Source: Chrysaora quinquecirrha (Eukaryota; Cnidaria; Scyphozoa; Semaeostomeae; Pelagiidae). From it: a stretch of 64,000 nucleotides of DNA. Within the stretch, counting starts at the first letter, position 1. The number at the start of each line of letters is the position of its first letter. Where the stretch lies: assembly GCA_014526335.1 (NCBI GenBank), contig JACTAT010000223.1, positions 62,001 to 126,000 of the forward strand, written 5' to 3'. The position numbers and the translations under genes were made by a program. A model generated the notes under the pieces. The model worked only from the letters and a program-made list of their open reading frames with translations. It ran no database searches and was not told where the DNA came from. Below, piece after piece: positions 21,967 through 32,838 of the stretch.

Positions 21967-22689
21967 TGTTTATAAATTACGAAAAATAGAGGTTTCATGA
22001 AAAGTCCCTAATAAATTATCATCAATGAACATAATTTAGGTCAGAGTTTACATGTTCTCACTGTGTGCTAACATCGCCTGCAACTGGAAGTTGATTGAAT
22101 ATCCAGGAGAAAAAATCTTGTCTTGTAATAAATGCAAAAGAAAAATGCTCAAGAGAATGTGCCCTGAAAGTTTTGCAGTGCATCTTACAATTGAAGACAA
22201 GAGCAGCAAACAGGTAGGGCTAACAGTGTTTCCGAGAGTTATCTCCAAAAGTTTTGGGGAAATTGATAAAAGTGAAATCAAAGAGAAGCTCCTGTTTTTG
22301 GAAACTTTTCATTTAATATATGATGAGGAAACCAATATCATGAATAAAATTGAATGTTGCGAATTAGTAACAGAGTAATAGACAGACCAAGAAGTTTGTG
22401 AGAAATGAGAGGGATGGTTTTTTCAAAAGAAATCAAAATTTGGATTAATGCGAGACATTTGTACAAGAAAATAGAATAACAAACCTGCTAGTCTGTTTTG
22501 GTGTTATTTATACAGGAATTTAGAAGATGCGAAATAGATGCTGTGATTTCTATTTCAAAAAAAGATGGCTTAAATGGAATTGGCACCCATAAATGTGGGA
22601 AATGGGTAATCTATTTTTATCCAGATGTTTGCCTTTTTCTAATGAAGAATGGACTTGATCTTCTCTGTGACGATCCTTACTATTAGAAA

Positions 22690-23820
22690 TTGTATTTTGA
22701 ATTGAAAGGAATTCAATAAGCTAATTTGGAAATGCAAAATATAGCAGTGCCGATTCTGTTTGTAATATTTTGAGGATGTGAGAGCTTATTATGAACTTTA
22801 TTTTTGGAGAAATGTGTATACACTGTTGGACAGTATTGTGCAGAAGTGATTTTGTAATTCATAAGTTAATGTCGGGTCAGGAATAATCGGGCGCCTAGTT
22901 GATTTTGTTCTTGAAAAATTAGAATGACGCCGGACTTCTAGACTTGTGCAAAGATGGTGCTAATTGCTGTGCCTTTGTTTTATGCAGGATTTTTGAAGGT
23001 GGTTTTGAGAATATTTTGTAAAGTTAAAGCTAAAGTCAATGGTTTGAAACATTTTGAAGTTATTGAATAGGCAATGGAAATTTTGATGAAATGATGTGAT
23101 GGTAACGAGAAACAGTCTGTGATTTATTTCAAGCTATCTGTTTATTATAGGCCTATTCGAGGAAATTTTATGACTGCAGCATTTATCCCCATGCTAAAAG
23201 CATTGCATATCGCTATTTAAATAGATGAAATAAAGTAGAAATAATTGTAGAAATTCTACATGTAAAAGTTGTTAGATAAAATTAAAAATTGAAAAACATC
23301 AGCATAGAAAAATGTATGGTTTATTAAAAAAGATTGTTGAAAATGGGTGATGTAGTTTGGAAAAAAATTTAAATCACTTGATTTATACAATGAGAGTACC
23401 TAAGAAATAATGTTTTATTATCGTTATTGGCATTGGCAATGTTTTTCTATGGTAAAGTAGTCTTCTGTGACATCATTCTTTCATTATTCAATAGGACTAG
23501 GACTATACTAGAAATAGTTTCCGCTAGGTGTCCCCAGCTAGTATATAGCAAAGATGTTCTCGTTTTTTGGGCTTAATTAATCAATTTACAATTCAAAACT
23601 TGTAAAAGACTACTGGTGTTCCAAGATTTAAAATACCACAAGTGCCTAAAATTCGGCTTAGCTAAATCATGAATGATGGGCTGTTAGGGCACTTTAAACT
23701 ACATGATGGAATGAGACAGGGAATTCAATGGACAATGGTTTAAATGAAAAGATATAGCTGGGCTATAATTTGGCTGGAGCAGCAAATTATGAGCGCATTT
23801 AATAATTAAAATCGCCTGAA
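22690..23820. other. No gene seen
   Basis: AT-rich, with only short frames. No repeats that I could support. Confidence 0.4.
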
Positions 23821-24434
23821 AAAATGTTTCCTTGACAGAACTTCCTTGACGTACTTGTGATTTTACTTCTGTTGGCAAGTCATTGATATAGGCTAAAAAG
23901 AGGATTGGGCCTAATACCGATCCTTTAGGGACTCCTGATGTAATATTTACTACATTAGACTGTTCACCTCCAATGAATACTCTCTGAGTGCAATTAGCAA
24001 GGAAAGAGCAGATCCAGGCATTTTAATCCAGGCACCTGGGATCCTAAGTGATCCAATTTTGCCAGCGGATGTTTGTGGGGCACTTTGTCAAATGCCTTCT
24101 GAAAGTCAGGTAGTATGACATCTGTTTGTTCTCCCTGATCAAGGGCTTGGGCAATTTTGTGGATGGTTATTATTAGCTGCGATTCACAGGATCTCTTTGG
24201 TCTGAATCCATGCTGGGCATCAGATAGGATGTTAAATTTGCTGAAATGACCCATGACTTTGCAGCTAATGATGTGCTCCAATACCTTGCAGCAGATACAT
24301 GTTAAAGATATTGGTCTGTAGTTTTCCGGATTCGCTCTATCTCCCTTTTTGAAAATTGGTGTGACATTTGCTTTTCTCCAATCAGTTGGGACAATTGATT
24401 TTTCCATTGATGCTTGATATATAATAGTTAACAC
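23821..24434 (-). pseudogene. LINE reverse transcriptase fragment (CR1/L2-like)
   Basis: The minus frame has the N-terminal half of a non-LTR reverse transcriptase: WRKANVTPIFKKGDRANPENYRPISLT, then HGFRPKRSCESQL and FQKAFDKVPH (motif A region, here with LPDFQKAFD). A frame change at about 23995 leads to NITSGVPKGSVLGPILFLAYIND (motif B). The catalytic YADD region that should follow is absent. The copy is truncated at both ends. Confidence 0.85.
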
Positions 24435-26029
24435 TGGTGCTAGTTGGCTCGCATAGTCTTTGAGTATGAAAGATGGAATATGCCGGACCTGCTGATTTGT
24501 GCAGATCTAGATTTAAGGCTATAATTTAATTTGCTGTGGCCATAATGTGCTGTCTAAACTAAGATTTACATGCGAGTTGGTATCTGTTGCCAACATTGTG
24601 GTGAAAGGCAGTGGGAAATAAACTCTAGATAAAGTAATAGGTTTTAAGCTTAAAAAATTTCTCTACAGTTATAACAAAGAGAGTTGAGAAGTAAAATTTG
24701 AAAGGAAGAAAGTCATAGTAAATTTGTAAAGAAATACAGACATAAAATGTAAAGTACATATGATGGGCAGCCGGAAATGTTTGAAAATAATATTGGCAGG
24801 TGCGAAGAGAATTAATTGTTAAGCGTAAGATGAGGCTACAAGATTGCTGAGACTCTATTTGGTTGTTGATGCTTTGAAAACTGAAAATATACGTAGGACA
24901 TGATTTACTCCCATGCCAGTGATATCAACGGTTTTTCTCTAATTAAGGGCAACCAAAACTGTTTAAAAAGTCAAAATGTTAAAATTGTTAACATATAATT
25001 TGTTGGTGAATCTTTTGCATAAATCTACACTTGAAGCAATGAAAACGGTACTGAATTGATGATTTCAAAGTCGGGACAAAAATTTTTGGATTACCTTAAG
25101 AGTATGATGTAACAGTGTGTTTTCAAAAAAGGACTTACCCCCTTATCATTCAAATGTAAAGCATCTGAAAAATGTAACAGAGGAATTGAGCAAACCAACA
25201 AGATCAAAAGGCAAGGGAGATGTGCGATCCTCGTGATTAGAATTACTGGTATAAATATATTGATTTTATATTTGGTTTTGGCACAACTGTTTTCCATATA
25301 AAGAAAAGTGATGTGATCTATTATTATTATGGGGATTCTTTGTATGATATTAGAGCTAATATAAATAGGCTTTAAGTAAGCCTTGTTTAGAAGCTAACAT
25401 TTATTATACAACAGAACAGTAATAAAAAAAGCTCAAGGGGGGTAAAAAACACGCCTTCTAGAAGGATTAGGATTAATCATTGGTCTAGTTATTTAGTTGA
25501 GTGGCAAAGTGCTGATGGTGTGCAGTACAGAGTACAAAATCACATGCTTGTTGGAATCTGAATGGAACAATTTTGCATGACTGCAAGCACTGTATAAAAA
25601 TATTGCCAAGCCTAAGGTTCAACAAAATAATTTTTCTTATTTGTCTGCAATTTTCAGGGCAAAAAATTAATTGTTGCACTCTATGCGCTGTATATGTTTT
25701 ACAATACACATTGCACTGCATTGGTTTAATGAGATTGACGGAGTTGAAATAGAACTTCTAACTCTAGATTAGCTTTTTATCATAGCATAGTAAATGAAAA
25801 AGATTTGACTTATTTCTCTTCATTTTCATGCTGATTGGTAACATTGTAAATTACGAATAATATTTTTATGCTCAAAATTGAAAAATCCTAAGAAGGATTG
25901 AAGCCCAGCAAACATGAAAGAAACAAACTGCAAGTTGAGAACATTTCATTTCATAGCTCTTGAAAAGTCTTTTATTGCACGTTAATCATATTTGAGCATG
26001 GTTCTTTTTGTATATTTTCCTCATATTTT
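24435..26029. other. No clear gene
   Basis: AT-rich. If the reverse transcriptase to the left and the endonuclease to the right (both minus) came from one LINE, this would be its eroded middle, but I see no supporting protein similarity. Confidence 0.3.
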
Positions 26030-26657
26030 CAAGTATGAATAAACGGGTTTGTGATCACTGTAGTAAGATTCAATCACTCCAGAATGTGTAACTAGATGAG
26101 GTATATTTGTGTAGATGTGATCTATCTGTGTACAATAATCAGTAGTTTATTCATTGATCAACTGAGTATACAGTTTATGGTCTACCATATATCAAGTTAT
26201 TCGATTTTGTTCTGGAGAGGGAATAAATAGATTGATATTTAAATCACCCAAAATAACAACTGAATCTTTTGAGTCTTTCAAGATGTTGTTATGGAGATAT
26301 TCCAAAGCATCAATCAATAGGGTTATTGATGCACATAATTTTGAGCAATAAAGACCAACGATAATAGCATTTTGTCCTTCTTGCTTTACCTGAGTTACTG
26401 ATATTTCAACGCCATTATTGTGGAAAGGTAAAACAATGCAGTGGATACCTTGTTTCACATAAACAGCTAATCCTATAGTGTGCTTCGATCGTTGAAGGAA
26501 TCATGATCATCAATCCGAAATTGACAAAGTCATATGGTTCATTAGGATCAGGTTCTATCAAAGCTGTTTCTGTAATATTTATGATATGACAAGCTTGTAT
26601 ATTGTAGTCAGTGGCAATGTCTTTTGCATGTAAAAGAAAGTGATCTAGCATTTTCAA
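26030..26657 (-). pseudogene. EEP-type endonuclease domain fragment (LINE or Helentron-like)
   Basis: The minus strand carries an exonuclease-endonuclease-phosphatase domain in pieces. LLHAKDIATDYNIQACHII..TET lies at 26657-26560; a frameshift follows near 26440. Then come FHNNGVEISVTQVKQEG, VGLYCSKL and VVILGDLNINLF (26290-26210), then stops. DHIYTN and YYSDHKPV (about 26110-26045) end the domain. GDxN and SDHxPV are the catalytic signatures of this fold. The wording of the first block is close to endonuclease domains attached to Helentrons and to some LINEs; I cannot decide between them. At least one shift and two stops are visible. Confidence 0.65.
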
Positions 26658-26659
26658 AA

Positions 26660-27079
26660 AATCACACAGAGTAAATTTTAATGGTTCAAGTTATAAATGA
26701 TATAAAATGATAAATCAAGTATAGCTTCTTCTCTCAAGCATTTCATTTCATTCTTAACTTTTTCTCTTGCTTAAATTCTATTTTTGTTTTAGTTGCAAAT
26801 TTTTAAGCCCATAAGATTTGTTACCCTGCTCAAGCCAGCATAATGCATGTTTCTCTAATATTTTTTGGAATAGCAATTACAACTTTACCAAGGGTTGCAC
26901 CTTGTGAAAGATAGATTGCTTTAGCAGCTTCGGGACTAAGTGAGAATTGCCTTCTCTTAATAGGAACTTCAGATCTTTTAGAAATGCTGAAATTGCCTTA
27001 AAATTTCTAACATTGGAGTCCATTGCTTGTCAATATTTTCATTGTATAAATATTCAGGAGTGCTAAAAGGTTAAAAAAT
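26660..27079. other. No gene seen
   Basis: AT-rich sequence without interpretable coding or repeats. Confidence 0.4.
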
Positions 27080-28215
27080 GCAATTGAGAGATTCCAAGTA
27101 AGCATCTAAGCTGACCTGTCTGAGGAAGACAGAAAGGCAGTACGCAAAATGGTTGACCCAGCTAAGGAACAGGAGAACACAAAAAATGAAGGTGGTACAG
27201 GGGTTTTTCGGGTACGTGGCCCTCCATGGAACCTGCACATAGTAAGACTACCAGTTCAAGTACAAACAGGATAGTCTTGACAAACCGATTTTCTGCACAA
27301 CATGTTGTGACAATGAAGAAGTGAATGATTGCAAAGAGTCGCTAAAGCCCAAAAACTATGAAAAAAACTCAAAAAGCCAAGTAACAAGGAGGAAAAACAG
27401 GGAAAGTGTCTATATGTCTGCACCAAAAGAAGTAAGAGAAGAAATAAAAAGATTGTGTGCAAATATCAGAACTAGTAATAAAGGGGTACAGAAAGATAAG
27501 AGAGATGGGGCTAAAGAGGATGAGGTTCTGAATGGAAATGACAAAAAGTCCAGACCAAATGCTTCAGATCAGAGGAAAAAACAAAAGGCTAAGTAAGAAA
27601 GCATCCTGACTGTATTGTCAACAAATGCAGACCAGCTACCCAACAAACTTGATGAGCTCAGACAACAGGTTGAAAATAGTAAACCGCATATTATTTGCGT
27701 CACAGAAGTAAATCCAAAATATGCCAGATACAAGTTAACTGATCCCGAATTGTCCTTAGAAGATTATGACTCATGGTGTGTGTTGGACACTGGTAGGGGT
27801 GTTTTCATCTTCACAAAAAAGGTACTCAATTCAGAACTTGTCAGTTTGAATTCTATTACTAAAGATGCAGTATTTATATCAGTCAATCTTGAAGACAGTG
27901 ATAAACTCTTGATTAGATGTGTATACAGGAGCCCATCTTCATCTGCTTATGAGAATGGACAATTAAATGAACTGCTTACGGAAGCCTGTAGCCTGAATTA
28001 TTCACATTTGTTGATAACAGGAGATCTGAATTACGGGAAAATTAATTGGACAAATTGGATCACCCCAGGGGATAACAGGGAAGCGGAATTATCATAATAG
28101 CGGAACGATCATAAATTTTATGAAACATGTAGAGACAATTATCTATATCATGGGTGGTTAGACACTGCAAGTATCCTTCAACAACCACAAATTCAGCTTA
28201 AACAGGAGCCCAAGT
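27080..28215 (+). mobile_element. L2/CR1-like LINE fragment: ORF1 tail and endonuclease
   Basis: Two LINE pieces occur in the right order on the plus strand. At 27110-27245 is the typical end of a LINE ORF1 (DLSEEDRKAVRKMVDPAKE, then FRVRGPPWNLHIVRLP). 27321-27596 is a Lys/Arg-rich open frame that could be the link. ORF2 begins near 27621 with NADQLPNKLDELRQQVENSK, PHIICVTEVNPKYA, LLIRCVYRSPSS and HLLITGDLNYGKINW, an L2/CR1-type endonuclease with its GDxN motif. It decays around 28095 and ends by 28215, before the reverse transcriptase. This is therefore a 3'-truncated or interrupted copy. It lies in opposite orientation to the reverse-transcriptase fragment at 23.8 kb, so they are separate insertions. 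Confidence 0.75.
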
Positions 28216-28997
28216 TTTGACTTGGCCGCCATTTTGAAAGTTCTACAGCGAAGAGAGAACAGAGAAATAGAATGGGAAGGCAACCTCAAATGTCTTCCTA
28301 CTGCGAATTTTCTTGTTATGCTCGTAACAAATCACTTGACTTGAAACAAAGGATGACATCAGAGGTAGGGCAGAACTTTATGAAAGACAGATGTGGGGAC
28401 GGGGGTGTTGTTTTGTACTCCAGCCTCATTTCTGCCTGTGTCGCCTCGTTATGGCTCAATGCGAAGGTGCCAATTTTGAAAATATTCATCACTTACGGAA
28501 AGTTGATAGTTGGGACAGGCCACAGTAGTGCATACAAACCCACGATGGCATGTTTCAAAGATGTTGAAAAGAGGTGATTGACTTTACCATGATAATAAGG
28601 TTATGAAACCGTGACTTCTGTAACTTATTCTGAAACTTCATTAATGCATATCATGGATAGATGGCATAGTGGTTCAACAGAAACGTTCAGTATAAATATT
28701 TTATAAAAACTTCAATATGATATATTAAAGTAGGTTACAAAAATACTAAAAATATTAAGCATAGATAAACTCATTAGTGACGTGTTATTACTAATTCATA
28801 CACCTTTTACCAAACATTACTGATATATATGGTTGGCTAAAACAGAATAGAAATAAGCATTTTTCAGCATATAAACAATTGTCTTAAAATGTCTAAAAAT
28901 GCCTATGAAATTTCTGTCTCTGGTGACTAAGCCTCAACGTTTGATGTCTGCCTCAACATTTAGTATATAGATAATGTGGATTCCTTTTTAGACCACA
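28216..28997. other. No certain gene; one 101-codon open frame
   Basis: 28272-28577 (plus) is open but has no recognisable domain. It could be an upstream exon of the gene that follows. The rest is AT-rich. Confidence 0.25.
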
Positions 28998-30257
28998 TTT
29001 CGACATTGTGGTAGCACTATTTAGATATAGAAGTGAAGGGGAGGTGCAAACGGATGATGCTTATCAAATGTATGTGGAGCGTGCGATAAAAAGAAACATG
29101 AAGCCATTGCACAAGAACTCATTTGCACAGTTGTTGCTGAATTCTTTTCCATCCCATTCTCCTGTTACAAAGAAGAGAAAGATCATTGGAAAAAATAACT
29201 GAACTTGTAAGTTCTAGTCTTTAATGTACATAAAGTTTGTATCTGTAGAACAGTAATTGTAAAAGGAAAAGAATTTTCTGCTATAATGGATTTGATAAAT
29301 TACAATGAAAGACATTTTTATGGGTAATACTCCAACTATTAGTTACATTGAAAAATATATGTCATTAAAAACATTTGATTAAAACCAGAAATAGAATAAG
29401 ATCTTGTTGCAAAAGAAACGTTAAATGATTTTTTGGTGGCCATTTGGTGCAAAACAGTTTCACTGATTAAACTGTTATTTTCATTGTGTTAATAAAGTCA
29501 AGCAACTTCTGAAACAATGCAATACAAAAGATCTGCAAATAAAATATTCCAAAGTATTAATTTTATTCTTGAGCTTTTCCAGTGTTAATATAATTCCATT
29601 TCTTATTGTGTTTTCAGATTTCTATTCTGGTGTGCAAGTGAGAGTACCTGGAGATATAACACAACAGCCAGAAGCTAGGATTCCATTTAATGACATCTCC
29701 AATAAACCAATGTACATGCCAAATCCTTCTGATCATACTGTAACAATTGAAAACATTTCCACATTTGGCCAAAGTTTAAGCAGAGAAACTCTTTTCTTCT
29801 TCCATGGGGTTTATCGTTTTTCCATTCTGAATTCCATTTCATGCTGCACACCAATATTTTCTTTGATGGGTTTTCAGTAACAAAGAAACTGGTTTTGAAG
29901 GCAGATTCCAGTTTTGTTGTGAATGTTGGCAATAGAGTTATAGATTGCTGGGAACTTGGTTTGGATATGCCTGTGAAAATTGAGACTGCTACCTCTCTTC
30001 TTAATGTCTTGTCCATTATCAGTGAAAGTAAGGTGTGTCGTGGGTGTAGCAAAGCAAAATACACTGGTTTACCTGATTCTGTGTATGACAGTGAAGGTCA
30101 CATTCATAGTGTTGCCAGGCTAGTTTCATTCAGTCCTTTCCATGAGACATCCCAATCTTTCAAAGTTTTCATTTATGATAAGTGCAAAATGCTAATCAGC
30201 GCCACCACAAATTCAAAATTTTGTGAAGAATGCCATAAGCTTGACAATGCACTTTGA
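28998..30257 (+). pseudogene. Winged-helix-like gene remnant with C-terminal cysteine motifs, two exons visible
   Basis: The first visible exon starts after CCTTTTTAG (about 28994). It encodes FRYRSEGEVQTDDAYQMYVE, then PLHKNSFAQLLLNSFPS and a KKRK stretch, a pattern like RFX/primase-type winged helices. It ends at TT|GTAAGT (about 29212), with one in-frame TGA at 29200-29202 just before the donor. The next exon starts after GTTTTCAG (about 29619) in matching phase with FYSGVQVRVPGD. A shift near 29800 changes frame to FFDGFSVTKKLVLKADSSF, then VIDCWELGLDMPVKIET, SKVCRGCSKAKY and SKFCEECHKLDN, ending at 30257. I recall multicopy invertebrate proteins with this layout, often attached to a coiled coil, but I cannot name them. 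A mobile-element origin is inferred. Confidence 0.5.
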
Positions 30258-30910
30258 GTCAGGTCATTTCGTGTATATATAGAAAAAAAGTAATGTAAAA
30301 ATAAGAAATATACCAGTAGTCGCACGGCACGCAGCACTGGGGATCCAGCACGGCACTCAGCACTAGGCAAATGACTCCAGTTGATTTTCAATGCACTGCG
30401 GTAAACTTTTCCTTTTAATGAATCACTAATTTTGTCTAATGATCCATCTGGGAGACCATGCTTCTTCATATCAGCAAACCTTTTCGGTTTGCTGATATGA
30501 AGAAGTGGGACTAAATAAATTCTATAGTGGGACATCCGATACTAAGGCTTCAATTACTTTTATCAATCTTTAGACTGAGATGAAATGAACAATAGAATAA
30601 CGAGGCTAAACCTGGAGCCAAGCGCAAGAACTACCATCGAGAGGGGGGATTAGAGAGGGTAACTACGCCAGGGCTGGAACCCTACTTGAATGCTAAAGGA
30701 GATCAGAAATATTTTCAAAAATAAAAAAAATTAAGGGGCCCACCAGAAGAATTTAGAGGGGCCTACCGGGAAATTTCCCAAGTCCCAGTGGGCCACCACG
30801 CCCCTGATTACAAACACGTTTCTTTCAGCAAACAAAACAATGATTCTTGGCTTGGTCTGAGTGACTTTCAGTAAAAATACAATCTTAGTGCTTTCTCACC
30901 GTGCATTTTC
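30258..30910. other. Non-coding, with a perfect hairpin and C/G-rich repeat-like stretches
   Basis: No gene seen. 30461-30505 is a perfect hairpin (listed separately). 30735-30815 (GGGGCCCACCAGAAG through CCACCACGCCCCTG) looks like the end of a DNA transposon, since CAGGGGCG-type ends are common in hAT elements, but no partner end was found. Confidence 0.35.
30461..30505. repeat. Perfect 20-bp inverted repeat with a 5-base loop
   Basis: CTTCTTCATATCAGCAAACC (30461-30480), loop TTTTC, then its exact reverse complement (30486-30505). Twenty of twenty pairs match, which is striking in a region where everything else is degraded. Confidence 0.95.
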
Positions 30911-30999
30911 TGACGCGTTATGTTCGGCTTATTTGTCTGCACACAAAAAAGTGAAGGGATATATGAACGGATATCTGCTCTTGTTCTCACAACAACTCC

Positions 31000-31232
31000 A
31001 ACATGGCCCAATTTTAGGACCACGCCCTTTTTTCTTTCGCAGACACGCCCTTTTCAATGGACCACGCCCTTCTCTATAGCGAGGAAAAGGGCCATTCTCT
31101 AGATAAATTGCAAAGAAACTGCACAAGAAAAAGTTCACCACTATCAAGCTGGAGCATACCTCGATATCAGATCATATAAAAGCCATATATACAAAAACAA
31201 ACCCACAGAACTTGCTAGAATTGATATTTGAG
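31000..31232 (-). repeat. Dispersed repeat, inverted relative to 46670-46905
   Basis: The reverse complement of this stretch aligns with 46670-46905 through most of its length (shared CAATTCTAGCAAGTT, GATCTGATAT, TTTCTTGTGCAGTTTCTTTG, TCTAG, AAAAGGGC and GGTCC). The right-hand copy lies just inside the 3' end of a hAT element, so this may be the end of a second, oppositely oriented copy. Confidence 0.7.
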
Positions 31233-31245
31233 AGTCTAATACCTA

Positions 31246-31965
31246 TCACGCTCCCACATGTAGATTTTCACAATACTCTTTTGCCTTGTTGAAAATGTAT
31301 TTCAGGAGAATTTCGGCATATGCTTCCTGAACTTGAACATCAATCTTTGTTGGATCTTCTTCTTCTTGTTTCTTTTTCTTCTTTTGGATCTGCTCATCAT
31401 CACTCGCTGGTCTTTTGCGGGATGATTGTGGAAGCATCTTCAGCTCAGCAACCTTTCCATGCAATGCTTTCAGCATTTCTTCTTTTAGATTTATTCCAGT
31501 TTTAGTTGGCTTGAACAGGTTCATATTCTCAATTTTCCATCTTTGGATTCCAAGACAGAGCTGTAGAGGGAAATCACCATTTTTCTGCAGACAGATTTCC
31601 AGCTTGTCCTCACACACTTCTTCTTTACCCAAAACTTCAGTGTATAGTGTTAGAAACTGTGTGATCCTGCCAAAATACTGCTTTGATTGAATGTGTGCTT
31701 TGTTCTTCTCAAACAGACTTTCAGCATCTTCTCCTTGAAATTGTAATTGATCGTTTATGTTTTCATTAGCTATTTCCAAGAGACGAGATAGTGCTGCATG
31801 AGAAATACCCATTGATTTTATAGTCAATGCATCTTTAATTGTCTCTTTCAACACTAACAACCATTTGTTAGAACCAGACTGAACAGCAAATGATGACTTG
31901 ATTAGGCCCTCTTCATCTCTAACTTCATAAATTGCAGCATAAGCTCCACACTCTATGATGACTTG
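31246..31965 (-). CDS. Unrecognised protein with Lys-rich nuclear-localisation-like stretch, 5' end missing
   Basis: The frame is open from about 31965 to the stop at 31246 (about 239 codons), but there is no ATG at its upstream edge, so the true start lies in another exon or is lost. It begins VIIECGAYAAIYEVRDEEG, is rich in helix-forming residues, and has KRPASDDEQIQKKKKKQ near its C-terminus (likely nuclear targeting). It lies about 50 bp downstream of promoter-like block A. No family recognised. It may be a non-structural protein of the virus-like block. Confidence 0.5.
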   Translation of the reverse strand, partial: QVIIECGAYAAIYEVRDEEGLIKSSFAVQSGSNKWLLVLKETIKDALTIKSMGISHAALSRLLEIANENINDQLQFQGEDAESLFEKNKAHIQSKQYFGRITQFLTLYTEVLGKEEVCEDKLEICLQKNGDFPLQLCLGIQRWKIENMNLFKPTKTGINLKEEMLKALHGKVAELKMLPQSSRKRPASDDEQIQKKKKKQEEEDPTKIDVQVQEAYAEILLKYIFNKAKEYCENLHVGA

Positions 31966-32012
31966 TTAGAACTGAACTGATTTGGTTTTGCGTATCAATT
32001 TTATAGACTGAT

Positions 32013-32053
32013 CAAACGTGATGTTCGAATTATTTACCAATCAGATTGAAGGA
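32013..32053 (-). promoter_or_regulatory. Duplicated promoter-like block A
   Basis: On the minus strand, CCTTCAATCTGATTG, then AATAATTC, AAC and CGTT in fixed order, followed 10 bp later by TATAAAAT. The same order occurs at 33685-33730. It precedes the 31965-31246 frame. Confidence 0.5.
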
Positions 32054-32130
32054 TTATTACGTCATTATCTGGGACTTTTTCTTCTGGAAAGTTCCAACCA
32101 AACAGATCACTACGTCATTTCTTAGTGACA

Positions 32131-32559
32131 TTACATCATGAAAACCAGTTTAGCGAATTTTTCTCTTCTTTGGCCCGGTTTTCTGGTTGTTTTCCTACCA
32201 CCATTAAGTCGCTTTCTACGCTTTCTTCTCACACCATCATCTAAATTTCTTAAACCAGTCTCAACACCTAAACCAGTTGCAGCTATGGCACCGCCTTTTG
32301 CAGCTGCTTTTGCGCCTTTTAATGCGAATTTCTTTACGGCTTGTTTGCTAATATTTCTTGTCACTGCTCTTCGTCCTTGCTTAATTGCTTGTCTAACTGC
32401 CACTCTTGTTAATGCGGACCCCATCTTTCTAGAATTTTCTAATGCTTTCTTCCTTTTATAACAACCTCTCATCAACTCGGTTGCTTCCTATCCGCCATCA
32501 TTTTTTAACATATCATCAATAATCATTGAAGCAATAATAGTTCCTGCAAGGGATGCCAT
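32131..32559 (-). pseudogene. Small basic protein with hydrophobic start, one nonsense codon
   Basis: ATG at 32559 opens a frame starting MASLAGTIIASMIIDDML, a short hydrophobic helix. After 23 codons a TAG (32488-32490) interrupts it. The same frame continues for 119 codons to 32131, very rich in Lys, Arg and Ala (KKFALKGAKAAAKGGAIAA, then RRKRRKRLNGGRK). The Ala/Gly segment could be membrane-active or structural, and the basic tail could bind DNA; such proteins are typical minor virion components in adenovirus-like and Polinton-like elements. Function is inferred from composition only. Confidence 0.45.
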
Positions 32560-32596
32560 TATTTGAACTTGGATTTTTTAGCATATGCGAATTTAT

Positions 32597-32836
32597 TCAG
32601 CCTTTACTTTGGCACCCCAGCAGCTCTCCAGATTTGTCTAGGGATAAATTGTAAAGGTTTATCTTTTTCCACCCCTTTTTCCTAATTCTTGGTTTTAATT
32701 CGCGCTGCAAGCCTGGTAAGGGTGTAATACCCATCGCTGTTTTGAAGATCCAATTTTGAAGGTTTTTAAGAAGACCTTTACCTCTAATTCTTTTTATGCG
32801 TCGTCGCTTTATATGTTGCCTCTTACGCTTTCCCAT
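32597..32836 (-). CDS. Small very basic protein
   Basis: A 79-codon frame with ATG at 32836. The start MGKRKRQHIKRRRIKRIRGK is strongly basic and the rest holds KNLQNWIFKTAMGITPLPG and KPRIRKKGWKK. It looks like a nucleic-acid-condensing or core protein of a small DNA virus-like element. It starts 3 bp downstream of the stop of the Fic-like frame, which supports a compact transcription unit. Confidence 0.5.
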   Translation of the reverse strand: MGKRKRQHIKRRRIKRIRGKGLLKNLQNWIFKTAMGITPLPGLQRELKPRIRKKGWKKINLYNLSLDKSGELLGCQSKG

Positions 32837-32838
32837 CT

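Larger units (their letters stand above)
20721..22378 (+). pseudogene. RPA70-like OB-fold protein remnant, spliced
   Basis: MAEKRNFAIVGYVNDVSATK starts at 20721. A frame change near 20805 leads to FDVQINVREKVGKKVRVMEP, and another to SPVKLINLSEPTQGSS (about 20915-21015); the order resembles an RPA1-like OB fold. A short stretch ending FDIDGKIKWKEEG meets a GTGAGT donor at about 21095. An acceptor (AATTTAG, exon from 22038) opens a second exon with a zinc-ribbon/OB pattern like RPA70 DBD-C: CANIACNWK, then CNKCKRKMLKRMC, VHLTIEDKSSKQVGLTVF. It runs to 22378. A short open frame at 22498-22686 may be a trailing piece. RPA binds single-stranded DNA; diverged RPA-like genes are also carried by some Helitrons and other mobile elements. 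Frameshifts in the first exon indicate a dead copy. Confidence 0.5.

Noticed and set aside
23821..26657. One LINE spanning the minus-strand endonuclease (26 kb) and reverse transcriptase (24 kb)
   Set aside because: Order and strand fit, but the 1.6-kb gap has no similarity and the endonuclease wording is closer to Helentron-type domains; kept as two fragments.
30667..30815. A small hAT-type MITE between CAGGGCTGG and CGCCCCTG
   Set aside because: The ends are not inverted copies beyond a few bases and no target duplication is seen.
32131..32461. Plus-strand 107-codon hydrophobic frame opposite the basic protein
   Set aside because: Antisense of a Lys/Arg-rich gene always looks hydrophobic (Phe/Leu-rich); the minus strand has the consistent gene order.
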